Assembly (NCBI RefSeq): GCF_001039355.2
Contig: NW_019776091.1
Coordinates: forward strand, 43,456 to 105,455
Direction of reading: 5' to 3'
Length of the DNA stretch: 62,000 nucleotides
Source: Lingula anatina
Taxonomy: Eukaryota; Brachiopoda; Lingulata; Lingulida; Lingulidae
This document shows positions 38,180 through 49,404 of this stretch, in pieces. The translations under genes were made by a program, and so were the position numbers. Within the stretch, counting starts at the first letter, position 1. Each line of letters starts with the position of its first letter. The notes beneath the pieces are model-generated. The model saw only the letters and a list, made by a program, of their open reading frames with translations. It ran no database searches and was not told the origin of the DNA.

Positions 38180-39979
38180 ACCTCCTATACGTCCACCTCC
38201 TATACGTGAGCTATGTCCACTTAGTTGGAACCTGAGGGTTTTGTATTCAGTCTCTGCGCAAAATGGATACCAGTATGGAAAGACAGAAGGAAATAAGCAA
38301 AGTGAAAACGAGATAAAATATTAAGAATTAAATTAAACGTTGTGTTAATATATCCATATCAATATTGTTTCAGTTATTGGTACCAAGATGGTGTTTTGTT
38401 TCCAGACCACTTGTCCACTGCCTTCATTGCCTACGACAAAACAAACAAAGAGAACGGCTGTCTTCAGGTGACCCACATACTTAAGTACCCTTAACCAGGG
38501 AATTATGTATCATTAACGTATAATTCTCTGTTGAATGAGCCAGTAGCACTGACATTTGAGTAGCTGTACGTTTGGTACCCATAGTGGTGACAGTAAGTCA
38601 CGTCAACAGTTGTTGAATTATGATGTTGCAAAGTTCCCACGAGTCAGGTCAGATTGACCTCTTGTTTACCGCGTGTTGACCACGTGTTGATTTCAGATCC
38701 TGCAAGGCTCTCACAGGGCAGGCCGTATTAAACTCGTGTTGATCACATGTTAATCACGTGTTGACCACTTGTTGATTTCTGATTCTGCAAGGCTCAGACA
38801 GGACAGGCCGTATTAAACTCGTGTTGATCACATGTTAATCACGTGTTGACCACGTGTTGATTTCAGATCCTGCAAGGCTCACACAGGGCAGGTCGTATTA
38901 AACTCGTGTTGATCACATGTTAATCACGTGTTGACCACGTGTTGATTTCAGATCCTGCAAGGCTCTCACAGGGCAGGTCGTATCGACCACGTGTTGACAG
39001 GTGGACAGACGGGGGCGAATGTAGAAAGAGTGGAACAACTGATGAAGCATTGTCCACTAGTGTATGTGGAATTGAATCCTGGTAAGGACTGCTCGGTTTG
39101 TCCATTGCCATATCTTCTTGTCGAGTTTCGTTTAGTTTTATGTTGCCATTATAAATGGCCTGTTTATGGAAATGTTTGGCAGGAGTGTCTGAATTATAGT
39201 TTGGCGATTCTTCTTAAATATGTTTTATTTTGAGCAGTTTTTAATAGATAGAAAAAAGGAAAGGAAAGATGACGAAAAATTTTGATTGAGGGTATATTCG
39301 ATACTATTGATGCACCTTAATTTTCTCTATTTATAATGACAATGGAACGTTATGATCTAGTATATACATGTAGGTGCTTACTTTAACACAAAGGACAAAG
39401 AGAATATATATTGCTTGATTTGTTTCGCCGTTTAAAGGTCATCGTAACTCACCTTTATCTAAACATGTTTTGCTATGTTGTTCATATCCTCACATTTTCA
39501 GGTGATTGTCTTTTCTTCCACTCCAACCTCGTTCACCGCAGTGACAAGAATGACAGTGACCACAGGCGCTGGGCACTGTTGGTCGCTTACAACACCAAAA
39601 AGAACAACCCTGTCACTAAAACCTTCCTCCCTGAATATTTTCCTCTTGACATGGTGAGGAGAAAAAAACTGCATGTATACATGGGTTTCCGTCTTAATTA
39701 CTTTTATAGTTAAAACTAGAATAGCCGTGTGGCTACTTGGTTCACTATTTTTTCATATTATGGACAAGTGATGGACAGGCAAAATGCTTACATCTGTTGA
39801 AACAAAGCATATAATTTTAGTACCATACTGGTAGATGAACTAAGTTTGATAAAGCTAATTCACTTTTCTTAAAGGTGGCCAACTCTGCTGTAAGGGAGTG
39901 TACTAATTTCACTGACATGGCTGGCAAAGAGTTTCTGGATCCCAGGAACGACCACACTGTCAACGTGGATGCCAAGTAA
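35447..39979 (+). CDS. PhyH-family Fe(II)/2-oxoglutarate dioxygenase, complete
   Basis: Nine exons: 35447-35456, 36240-36318, 36861-36942, 37269-37379, 37897-37991, 38374-38467, 38952-39081, 39502-39653, 39875-39979 (TAA); 285 aa with all phases consistent. PhyH enzymes hydroxylate small molecules using Fe(II), O2 and 2-oxoglutarate. The facial triad is visible: H122 and D124 in WHQDFG, and H212 in HSNLVHRS; an arginine in HRRWALL about ten residues on fits 2-oxoglutarate binding. Other family blocks are [20 protein letters not shown] and [13 protein letters not shown]. Sequence style is nearer to amino-acid hydroxylases (ectoine or proline type) than to phytanoyl-CoA hydroxylase, but the substrate is open. 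Start: ATG 35447 is used; an in-frame ATG at 35300 would add 49 residues. No signal peptide or membrane segment is seen. The last five exons are repeated downstream. Confidence 0.88.
35842..35895. mobile_element. Short AACGTTA-type palindromic element, copy 1
   Basis: It begins CAGCAAACAA and ends TTGTGTTTGCTG, with AACGTTATTATAACGTTA and TATAACGTT between. Two related copies lie at 46868-46925 and 57547-57647. Confidence 0.6.
35916..36134. mobile_element. Harbinger-like MITE, copy 1 (intron 1 of PhyH gene)
   Basis: Terminal inverted repeats AGCCCCCTTCACGCTGGAC and GTCCAGTGTAAAGGGAGCT are flanked by TTA on both sides (35913-35915 and 36135-36137). Three-base TWA target duplications are typical of PIF/Harbinger elements. 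No transposase is encoded in the 219 bases. The copy at 44808-45029 belongs to the same family. Confidence 0.75.
38150..38175. repeat. (AT)n microsatellite in PhyH intron 5
   Basis: About 13 AT units. The copy in the second block (40713-40762) is roughly twice as long. Confidence 0.9.
38660..38966 (+). repeat. 85-bp minisatellite containing copies of the exon 7 splice acceptor
   Basis: Units of exactly 85 bases place an exon-like start (ATCCTGCAAGGCTC) at 38697, 38782, 38867 and 38952; only the last is the true exon 7. Units 1 and 3 keep TTGATTTCAG, unit 2 has TTGATTTCTG and has lost the AG. Reading from the first decoy reaches a stop after 18 codons. Confidence 0.9.
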
Positions 39980-40348
39980 TTACTTCAACCAGGGTGGTGC
40001 ACTGCAGAGAGATCCATTTAAATGTAGAAGGGATGAGATATTTACATATTTATAGGCCTTTATACATCAGTGATAAATTAAGTCAAAGAAAAAAAAATCA
40101 AGAATGCATCAGATTTCAAGTTCACAGAGATTCTGTAGTGAACCTTGGACATTTAAAACATCTTATCAGTCAAATTATTTAATATAGTATAATATTCTGG
40201 AGAGAAAATTCAGAAATTCATGGCCCATTCTTTAGTTTTAATACTAATGTCCTTCATCATTATGGAACGTGACGTCGATTAAGAGCTGTCGGTATGGACA
40301 CCCTACTTGGTCTAACTTTTTTTTTTTTGGGGGGGGGGGGTGGGGCGT

Positions 40349-40349
40349 N
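40349..40349. other. Single ambiguous base (N)
   Basis: The N follows a poly-T/poly-G tract at the end of duplicated block 1. Confidence 1.
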
Positions 40350-40498
40350 CTATCGAACCTTCGGACTAATGAACCTTCGGACCAATGCACCTTCGGACTA
40401 TCGAACCTTCGGACCAATGAACCTTCAATGTACCTTCGGACTAATGAACCTTCGGACCAATGAACCTTCGGACTATTGAACCTTCGGACTATCGCTAC
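40350..40498. repeat. Short tandem repeat with ACCTTCGGAC core
   Basis: About nine units of roughly 16 bases, consensus GAACCTTCGGACTAAT with variants. It lies exactly at the junction between the two PhyH blocks and is missing at the end of block 2, where the sequence runs into an N gap. Confidence 0.9.
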
Positions 40499-40504
40499 GG
40501 CCCC

Positions 40505-40711
40505 GATGAAGGAAGCAAGAACTGGAGGAAGGTTTCTGTGGCACCAAGACTTCGGGTATGTTGTCGAATTATAGATTAACCATCCACATTGGCAATGGCA
40601 GTCATATAGGTAGAATGAATGCCGCTATGTACTGATGCAGGTTTCCGTGTGCTAAAATGTAATTTGATCACTTTGATAGCAAAAACCAAGATATATATAG
40701 AGACATAGCTC

Positions 40712-40767
<56 letters not shown>

Positions 40768-42476
40768 ACCTCCTATACGTGAGCTATGTCCACTTAGTTG
40801 GAACCTGAGGGTTTTGTATTCAGTCTCTGCGCAAAATGGATACCAGTATGGAAAGACAGAAGGAAATAAGCAAAGTGAAAAAGAGATAAAATATTAAGAA
40901 TTAAATTAAACGTTGCGTTAATATATCCATATCAATATTGTTTCAGTTATTGGTACCAAGATGGTGTTTTGTTTCCAGACCACTTGTCCACTGCCTTCAT
41001 TGCCTACGACAAAACAAACAAAGAGAACGGCTGTCTTCAGGTGACCCACATACTTAAGTACCCTTAACCAGGGAATTATGTATCATTAACGTATAATTCT
41101 CTGTTGAATGAGCCAGTAGCACTGACATTTGAGTAGTTGTACGTTTGGTACCCATAGTGGTGACAGTAAGTCACGTCAACAGTTGTTGAATTATGATGTT
41201 GCAAAGTTCCCACGAGTCAGGTCAGATTGACCTCTTGTTTACCGCGTGTTGACCACGTGTTGATTTCAGATCCTGCAAGGCTCTCACAGGGCAGGCCGTA
41301 TTAAACTCGTGTTGATCACATGTTAATCACGTGTTGACCACTTGTTGATTTCTGATCCTGCAAGGCTCAGACAGGACAGGCCGTATTAAACTCGTGTTGA
41401 TCACATGTTAATCACGTGTTGACCACGTGTTGATTTCAGATCCTGCAAGGCTCACACAGGGCAGGTCGTATCGACCACGTGTTGACAGGTGGACAGACGG
41501 GGGCGAATGTAGAAAGAGTGGAACAACTGATGAAGCATTGTCCACTAGTGTATGTGGAATTGAATCCTGGTAAGGACTGCTCGGTTTGTCCATTGCCATA
41601 TCTTCTTGTCAAGTTTCGTTTAGTTTTATGTTGCCATTATAAATGGCCTGTTTATGGAAATGTTTGGCAGGAGTGTCTGAATTACAGTTTGGCGATTCTT
41701 CTTAAATATGTTTTATTTTGAGCAGTTTTTAATAGATAGAAAAAAGGAAAGGAAAGATGACGAAAAATTTTGATTGAGGGTATGTTCGATACTATTGATG
41801 CACCTTAATTTTCTCTATTTATAATGACAATGGAACGTTATGATCTAGTATATACATGTAGGTGCTTACTTTAACACAAAGGACAAAGAGAATATATACC
41901 CTGTATATTGCTAGATTTGTTTCGCCGTTTAAAGGTCATCGTAACTCACCTTTATCTAAACATGTTTTGCTATGTTGTTCATATCCTCACATTTTCAGGT
42001 GATTGTCTTTTCTTCCACTCCAACCTCGTTCACCGCAGTGACAAGAATGACAGTGACCACAGGCGCTGGGCACTGTTGGTCGCTTACAACACCAAAAAGA
42101 ACAACCCTGTCACTAAAACCTTCCTCCCTGAATACTTTCCTCTTGACATGGTGAGGAGAAAAAAACTGCATGTTTACATGGGTTTCCGTCTTAATTACTT
42201 TTATAGTTAAAACTAGAATAGCCGTGTGGCTACTTGGTTCACTATTTTTTCATATTATGGACAAGTGATGGACAGGCAAAATGCTTACATCAGTTGCAAC
42301 AAAGCATATAATTTTAGTACCATACCGGTAGATGAACTAAGTTTGATAAAGCTTATTCACTTTTCTTAAAGGTGGCCAACTCTGCTGTAAGGGAGTGTAC
42401 TAATTTCACTGACATGGCTGGCAAAGAGTTTCTGGATCCCAGGAACGACCACACTGTCAACGTGGATGCCAAGTAA
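40505..42476 (+). pseudogene. Partial tandem copy of the PhyH dioxygenase gene (exons 5-9 only)
   Basis: Exon equivalents are 40505-40555 (second part of exon 5), 40947-41040, 41440-41569, 41999-42150 and 42372-42476 (TAA). Their reading frames and splice sites are intact and the proteins encoded are practically the same as copy 1, including WHQDFG and HSNLVHRS. Exons 1-4 and the beginning of exon 5 are absent, with no start codon or promoter of its own, so it can be expressed only as alternative 3' exons of the first gene. It contains three 85-bp units (exon-like starts 41270, 41355, 41440) instead of four. Because the end lies next to a gap and the identity is so high, this may be the second haplotype wrongly placed in tandem rather than a real duplication. 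Confidence 0.75.
40713..40762. repeat. (AT)n microsatellite in second PhyH block
   Basis: About 25 AT units, homologous to the shorter tract at 38150-38175. Confidence 0.9.
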
Positions 42477-43542
42477 TTACTTCAACCAGGGTGGTGCACT
42501 GCAGAGAGATCCATTTTAAATGTACAAGGGATGAGATATTTACATATTTATAGGCCTTTATACATCAGTGATAAATTAAGTCAAAGAAAAAAATCAAGAA
42601 TGCATCAGATTTCAAGTTCACAGAGATTCTGTAGTGAACCTTGGACATTTAAAACATCTTATCAGTCAAATTATTTAATATAGTATAATATTCTGGAGAG
42701 AAAATTCAGAAATTCATGGCCCATTCTTTAGTTTTAATACTAATGTCCTTCATCATTATGGAACCGTGACGTCGATTAAGAGCTGTCGGTATGGACACCC
42801 TACTTGGTCTAACTTTTTTTTTTTTTTTTTTTTTGGGGGGGGGGGGGNNNNNNNNNNNNNNNNNNNNNNNNNNNNNNNNNNNNNNNNNNNNNNNNNNNNN
42901 NNNNNNNNNNNNNNNNNNNNNNNNNNNNNNNNNNNNNNNNNNNNNNNNNNNNNNNNNNNNNNNNNNNNNNNNNNNNNNNNNNNNNNNNNNNNNNNNNNNN
43001 NNNNNNNNNNNNNNNNNNNNNNNNNNNNNNNNNNNNNNNNNNNNNNNNNNNNNNNNNNNNNNNNNNNNNNNNNNNNNNNNNNNNNNNNNNNNNNNNNNNN
43101 NNNNNNNNNNNNNNNNNNNNNNNNNNNNNNNNNNNNNNNNNNNNNNNNNNNNNNNNNNNNNNNNNNNNNNNNNNNNNNNNNNNNNNNNNNNNNNNNNNNN
43201 NNNNNNNNNNNNNNNNNNNNNNNNNNAATATGTTTGATTAACACACGGAACAATCACGGTAAAAAATAAACAATTGTTATTGAGAGTTGTCATTTATGAA
43301 TGTCGAGTTACCGTGGTGAAAATGCACTGCACAAAAAATGTGATATTTTTACTGTATATATAAACACACATTAGTGAATATAATGGATTTCTCTTACATA
43401 AACACATCATAATTAACAAATTATGCATTACTCTAGAAATCATGGCCCATGTAACAAAGACATTCAAAATATTTAAAACGTGCATCCTTGAAATGTGTTA
43501 ATATGAGATATTTGGCTTACAGTACCAAAGGTTAACTTTGTG
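42477..43542. other. Region around the 379-base assembly gap, no gene seen
   Basis: It contains the end of duplicated block 2, a poly-T/poly-G tract (about 42814-42847), N from 42848 to 43226, and about 300 AT-rich bases before the protease stop codon. Reading frames across the gap are meaningless. Confidence 0.9.
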
Positions 43543-45169
43543 TTATGCCATACAATTGCAAGTCTGTGGTTCCTGGAGGCTGGAACATTTTACGTATAAC
43601 AAACGGTTAGGGGAACCTTTTCCCGCGTTTCTGATTTCATTAAGCGTGGCTCTCTTGAAAAGGTAATCCTTCAGCTCTGCAGGCGTGGGTTTCTGGGACG
43701 CTGGCAGGCTGCTTAGATATGCTGCCAGAGAACCAACGACAAGAGGACAAGCCATGGAGGTTCCACTTAAGGTGGCAGCAGCGTTCCATGCACTTGACAT
43801 CGAACTTTTAATTTTATTTCCAGGGGCAAATATATCCACGCAGGGGCCATAGTTGGCCCACTTTGGCCGAATATCATGATAACTGGTCGCACTTACTGTT
43901 ATAGCCTCGCTGGCTCCCGATGGGCTTTTCTCGCACGCGTCCATCGCCTCATTGCCAGCAGCGACCACTACCGGAATGTTATACAGTCTGACTGTTTCAT
44001 TTATCGCGGCGTCTATCAGATCAGACTTGGGGTATCCAAGAGAAATGTTAATCACAGCTTTACGGTTTGGTTTTGTTTTGATGGTATTGACGGCATGTTC
44101 GAGCCCACTGAGCAGCCAGGAAGCGCTGCCCTCTCCCTTGTCGTCTACTACCTTGATGGCGTTCACCTGGGCCAGACGCGCCACACCGAAGCTTCTGCCG
44201 GCAATGAGACCGCTCACGTGTGTTCCGTGCCCGTGGGTATCGCCGTCACTCATACCAGGATCTACCTGGAGGATATAGCAAAGGCGTATGAAAAGTTTTT
44301 AAAAAAGTGAAATTCAGTTAAAAATTCAGTTCAAAAAGTGAAACTCAGCACAGTTTACAATGGACGACTGGTCATACATGTATAAAACGGATGTTGATGC
44401 TCTCGCCTCCCAAGGGAGGTCACTGTAATACTATCATACACGTTTTTATTCATCAGCTGATCTATATATTTTTTTAAAAATCAGGAGCTTGGGAACTTGC
44501 TTGCAGTCACAAATAAATGGTAATGACTTTGTAAGAAAACATCTGACTTTAGTCCCCAACCATACAATATAATATCGTGTATATTTTTAAGCGCACCTTG
44601 TGTATTATTTTTCCCCTATTCTTCCTAAACTCCCTGTGGTCTGCACGTATCCCTGTGTCCAACACGTAGACGTCTACGTCCCTCCCATCACCGTCTACCA
44701 TTAGCCGTCTATCTCTCTCCGCCCTGAAGTCTCTCACTGCCCTCATGTCTAGTCTGTCTAGACCCTGAAAACGGAGGACGAGCTTAGTCCATTTCATGGC
44801 TAAGTTATACCCCCTTTACACTGGACAAGTCCTTTCTGCGTCCTTTCTGCGACCATGAAATTTGGCATCGCTGTGGTCTTAATAAGGAGGGACGAGCATT
44901 GATTTTGTATCAGAATGAATGCTCAATGATCGGCCAGTTGTCGGCACGTGAAGTATTATAATTTTTTAACTCTCAAATGGGGCCGTCCTGCTGGACGCAG
45001 AAAGGACGCCGTCCAGTTTTAAGGGGCCCTTAGGAAATAGTGTAAAAAAACATTAAATATCGTTGAATATACATTATAATGCATAAATAAAATGTGTTTG
45101 TTTGTTATGCCAATAACATTATCGAGATAAAGCGTACAAGAGCGAGTTTACTCATTGCAAAAAAAGTTA

Positions 45170-45218
<49 letters not shown>

Positions 45219-48091
45219 TTAAAATTAACAGCAAAATGTATCCCCAAAGCAAGAAGGACTGCTGGATTGATTTTTTAAGCGCTCCCAAACAGCCAGCCGT
45301 CCTTACCCATGACCATCCAGTGATATTCTTGCAATCCAAAAGCTTCACCTTTGTGTCTTCATACACCGTCGTCACATCCGCTTTCTTGGTGCGAACAATG
45401 TTCTCCATGTCCCTGAAATGATGGTTTTGCAGGAAATATAATAAACCGTTCCCTGAGGCATTTGCGTGCGTTCCGCGGCTTATTCCCGATAAACACTATG
45501 AGATGCCCATGGTATAACTGACTAAAATGACGCAATCTTCCTTTTGGCAACTCTCCGATACTTTTAAACAAAGCCGCAGCCAACAGCAATATTTGTTTTC
45601 TGAATCATAAACGATATACATGACAACGTGTTCCCTTATGACAAACTGATCAAGTACTAGAAGGTTTACATGATGTCATTTTGATAAAACGAACACTGTT
45701 TGTAATCTGAAACAAAACCAAACATTTTGTTATCTTATAAACTATAAAATTTGTCGATCAGTTTCACATTCGAGCTTCATAAATTTCCGGTACTTACTCT
45801 GGGCTTGCTTCCATGACGTAAAACTTCACTCTGCCAATAGTGATGACGTTATCGACCTTTGGTTGACCTAGCGCTAGTAAGGGTGACCTGGCCTTGGCGA
45901 TCAGAGGACCTCTTTGTTTCAGAGAACTTCTTACAGAGGTAAGGTGAGATTTGACTGAAAAGTATTAGAAACTATTACAGTTTAGCTCAAATAAATAAAA
46001 ATCAAATTGAGGCAAGACTGGAGCAACATTATTATGAAGTAATTAATGGTCTCTTAAAAACAAAATATAATAGCAAAAAAAAAAAAAAAAAAAAAACGCT
46101 TTTCCATTATTTAGCACCAAAAATCAAATAAAAAATACCAATCGCTTGCTTACTCTGGGGGTTCCGGTCTGGTTAACATTTCAGGACCCGTGTGTGACGT
46201 AATTAAATCGGTTGACGTCATTCTGACTTGGAAATATTATAATTAGCCTGCGTGTAAATTGGGTATGGACCCACCTTCTGTTTGGTTCGGCTTTTTTATG
46301 GGGAATTTTTATAGAAAAGGTTAATAGAGAAATTAATTTGCACCTTAATACGCTTCATCCCATACTTTGTGAACACCACAAACCACCTACTGTTTCATTT
46401 ATCTCGTAAATCAAACATGAAAGCCTTTCACGCCCTCTAGATGGGGTAAGGTGAACGAAGAGGTTTATGTCCTCACCTCTGCTCTCGGGTAGGTCTTCCT
46501 TCAGCTGAACAATATATCTGTATTTAATCCGCACAGCTTTCGTGTAGCTCACCAGGCGGACTGAAAAGCAAATACACAAAATACAAACATTTTGCTATTG
46601 GGACATTTTTTTTCTTTGAGGGCATAATTCCCTCGTTCAATCTGAATGTGATAATAAAATTTTTAATTTAGGTAAGCCACTAGTTACCAGTGGATTTTAA
46701 AACCTTAGATCACATGAACCTGACTACAAACAATGGTTTCAAACTCAAAAATGTTGAGCACTTCAAGACAAGCAACTCCAATTAAAAAATTTTCCAACCA
46801 TTTTTCGTGTTCACTTACGGCTGCAGCAAGTGAACGTTATGTGTGACGTCACTGAATGGAATCTAACTAAAAACGTTAGTGAAACGTTATGATAACGTTA
46901 TTAAACGGTTTCTTGGGAACATGCTTTTCACGTTTTCTGGTTAAACCCACTGGGTTTCGAAGTACAGCACTAATACACGGAACTACGCGACAGAAATACT
47001 ACTAGGTAATAAATCCTAATTTTCACCTCTGCTTTTAGTTTCCACGTGAACCCTTGGCACAGCGTCAACGGCACGAACCGCGGTCCCTTCAAACCGACCC
47101 TCCTCATCAAGGTCGTCTCCACCGGAAAACGCGGTGTTATCTGAAAATATAGTAATCTGTAGCAAAACTACGGAAGTCGTTTTTTTTTCCAAATTTCAAA
47201 ATACTTCCTCGAAATTTCGAGATAATATATTTTTAAACATGACACCTGTCGGCTTCCGCACAAAACGAAAGGTTGAAAAAACTAGAAATTCCAAATGCAA
47301 CAATAACTGTCTCCGTGATAGAAAAATTTTATAACATAAGATATTATGAAAACTAAGCACCGTATCTCGTGGTCTTCTTGTCATGGTTGTCAGGGGTGGG
47401 GGAGGGGTGTGTGTGTGGTTGTATGGTCACCATGAAAAGAAGATTCACAAGCAACACTGTGTGGAGAGCACAGATGAGAAAACACTCCATCTACCAGTAC
47501 ATGTAGGTGATAACATTAAAGTAACAGAAAACTGTGGGGAAATATTAGCAGAATTGCCAGATAAACGGATTGTTAATTAAATGACTACACATCTTAGAGA
47601 AAGATGATAAAAATTATCTGGTATATTCTGTATCAAGACGCACTTAAAATGTGTAAAGGTACTTTAGCCACTTTTTCTCTTATTCATCAAAGATTGAAGG
47701 AAGTCGTTTCAGCAATTAAACGATAATAGATGTGCAAAAATGTAAGAGTGCAGATTACTTAATTACTCAGTGATTAACTTAGATTTTATACAGAGGTTAA
47801 GTGAATACGCGCCTGTTTTCGTTCAAGAGAACTTTTTATTACAAAGGATATTAAGAAAATTAACTCGTGGTCTTCTTGTCATGGTTTGCTGAATATGATG
47901 GCTGCTAGTTTTTGTCTGTCGTTAATGCCACCACTAATTAAGAAAGCTATAAGAGCAAAACCTTCCTAGGGCCAATAGAACAATTACAACATTTGTTCCA
48001 GCGCAGTTTTTTTTTACGGAAAACAGTTATCAATTTGATGTTTTAACATTAACCTTAAAAGGTGCATAGGAAGACAAGTTGAGGTTTGTTA

Positions 48092-48130
<39 letters not shown>

Positions 48131-48837
48131 AGAGATAGCGTTGGGGGAAGAAGGAGGCACAGGGGTTGTCATCCCCCGCTTCCCGCCCTAATGACTGACA
48201 CCCCTCGCCTCAACCCCCGCCACCCCCCTCCCGGCCCCATCGAGGTTTATGTGATATATACCAGTAACATATAAGAAAGCAAAGGGAAAGGAAGCTCATC
48301 TCCAAATACTAAATCCAATTTCGGTGGAATACAGATGTAAAATATTTACAAATATTTGACATTTACGAGGCCTTACATACACATTAACGCCTCGTAAATG
48401 TCAAATATTTGCAAATGTTTCACATAAGTTTAGTAGTTACGTTGTACTTCTATTTGATAAAATCCCCAATGCCCCCCTGCCATCCTCAACGTATCCTGTG
48501 CAATTTCCTCAACAAAACATAAACCTTTCTTATCGTTGTACTTGACTTAGTTGATGTATCATAAGAATGTACCATACCTGTATGTCTGTCGGTTATCTTG
48601 ATCACACACACATGCACACACGCGCGCATGCATGCACACACACACACACACACACACACCCTCACCTTCCTGTGCAGTGTTGGAAGTAAAACGAGATGCG
48701 GCGCCGCCAACTTGGACAGGACCAGTATTCCGGAAAGAGCCCTGAGAGCGCGGCGCAAAAAATGTAAACCGAACACAAGCCACGCGACGAATAGGCTGAA
48801 GTGACAGAACCAACAGACAGCAGACGACAACTTTCAT
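43543..48837 (-). CDS. Secreted proteinase K-like S8 serine protease, copy 1
   Basis: Seven exons: 48837-48666, 47140-47027, 46560-46477, 45954-45798, 45412-45307, 44764-44597, 44265-43543; phases close to 507 aa. A signal peptide ([13 protein letters not shown]) is followed by a pro-region with an inhibitor I9-like YIVQLKEDL segment in exon 3, so it should be made as a zymogen and secreted. The catalytic domain has D247 (VYVLDTGI), H280 (HGHGTHVSG), oxyanion N372 (VVAAGNE) and S437 (LSGTSMACP), all intact, in the order and spacing of proteinase K/PCSK9-like S8A enzymes. The WGLDRLD-like start of exon 6 marks the mature N-terminus. The enzyme cleaves proteins at unknown sites; digestion or defence are possible. 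A very similar gene lies 10.7 kb upstream on the same strand. A Harbinger-like MITE sits in the intron between exons 5 and 6. Confidence 0.92.
44808..45029. mobile_element. Harbinger-like MITE, copy 2, with TTA target duplication
   Basis: Element with TIRs around CCCCTTTACACTGGAC and GTCCAGTTTTAAGGGG, flanked by TTA (44805-44807 and 45030-45032). The paralogous intron of protease copy 2 reads GGCTAAGTTAGGAAATAG at the same place, the unoccupied site with a single TTA. The interior matches the element at 35916-36134. Confidence 0.85.
45170..45217. repeat. (ATT)n microsatellite in protease intron 5
   Basis: About 16 ATT units; protease copy 2 has only a short AAT run at the matching place (55700-55720). 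Confidence 0.9.
46868..46925. mobile_element. AACGTTA-type palindromic element, truncated copy
   Basis: It contains AACGTTAGTGAAACGTTATG and GATAACGTTATTAAA, matching the right half of the complete copy at 57547-57647 in the paralogous intron. The left half is missing here. Confidence 0.6.
48335..48430. mobile_element. Palindromic element in intron 1 of protease copy 1
   Basis: AATATTTACAAATATTTGAC then ATTTACGAGGC is mirrored by GCCTCGTAAAT and GTCAAATATTTGCAAAT. A homologous, slightly longer palindrome lies at 59411-59535 in copy 2, so it predates the gene duplication. Confidence 0.65.
48603..48660. repeat. (CA)n microsatellite next to protease exon 1 donor
   Basis: A CA tract begins directly after the exon 1 donor (in the direction of the gene). 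The same arrangement is found at the other two exon 1 copies. Confidence 0.9.
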
Positions 48838-49404
48838 AGTGAGCTAGCAGCGTCGGCAATGTGATGAGATCTCCCAAACTGTCTTTTTGGTTAAGTGCCT
48901 TGCAAATAGTTCCTCTCAAATAAAGTTTATCGCACGGAATGCTGGTCTCTGGTCTTCGCACGCAATACCCTATCTATTTAGGGTCGCGTTCCGCTGCCCA
49001 AGCTATACTATATACCTTGCGGGCACAAAGCCTGAAGACGTCCCTAGAAAGGTGATTGGCAAGTTATGTAGTGTTGAGTCCCCGCCAATTGAACTAGATG
49101 TTGAACGGACGTGTACTGTATAACGAACAGATTGATGCGGACTAAAAGTGCCATTAGTGGAAATATATCTTAAAAGCAAAATCGGCATTGCTCTGTCGTA
49201 AACCAATTTCAGCGCCGTTTCTTTACTTTAAAAGACCACATAACGATTTACACAGACCACGGCTTTCAAAGGAATTGATTATAAAACATTAACTCGTCAC
49301 GTTTATTCGTGGTAATAAAAAAGCGAAATTCTTATTTTCCTTCTTTCTTTTCTGGGTATCGTCACCACAGTAGATATGTCTCTGGGGAATAGCGTAATTG
49401 GCAT
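48838..49404. other. 5' flank of protease copy 1
   Basis: The region must contain the promoter if exon 1 at 48666-48837 is used. It is clearly homologous to the flank of copy 2 at 60027-60540, including a conserved plus-strand segment that translates as EDVPRKVIGKLCSVESPPIE. No exon can be established. Confidence 0.6.

Larger units (their letters stand above)
37941..40340. repeat. Large direct repeat, unit 1 (PhyH exons 5-9)
   Basis: The block from the middle of exon 5 to a poly-T/poly-G tract is nearly identical to 40505-42847. Visible differences are the length of an AT microsatellite, one 85-bp minisatellite unit and scattered single bases. Confidence 0.92.

Noticed and set aside
40350-40498. 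Possible CRISPR array
   Set aside because: The repeats follow each other without unique spacers and the genome is eukaryotic; it is a tandem repeat.
40505-42476. A second independent PhyH gene
   Set aside because: It lacks exons 1-4, a start codon and a promoter, so it is listed as a partial copy.
42706-43293. Reading frames of 148-195 aa across the gap
   Set aside because: They consist mainly of unknown residues from N.
43876-44310. 144-aa plus-strand reading frame (and the matching 163-aa frame at 54569-55060)
   Set aside because: Exact antisense of protease exon 7. The frame stays open only because the sense codons avoid complementary stops.
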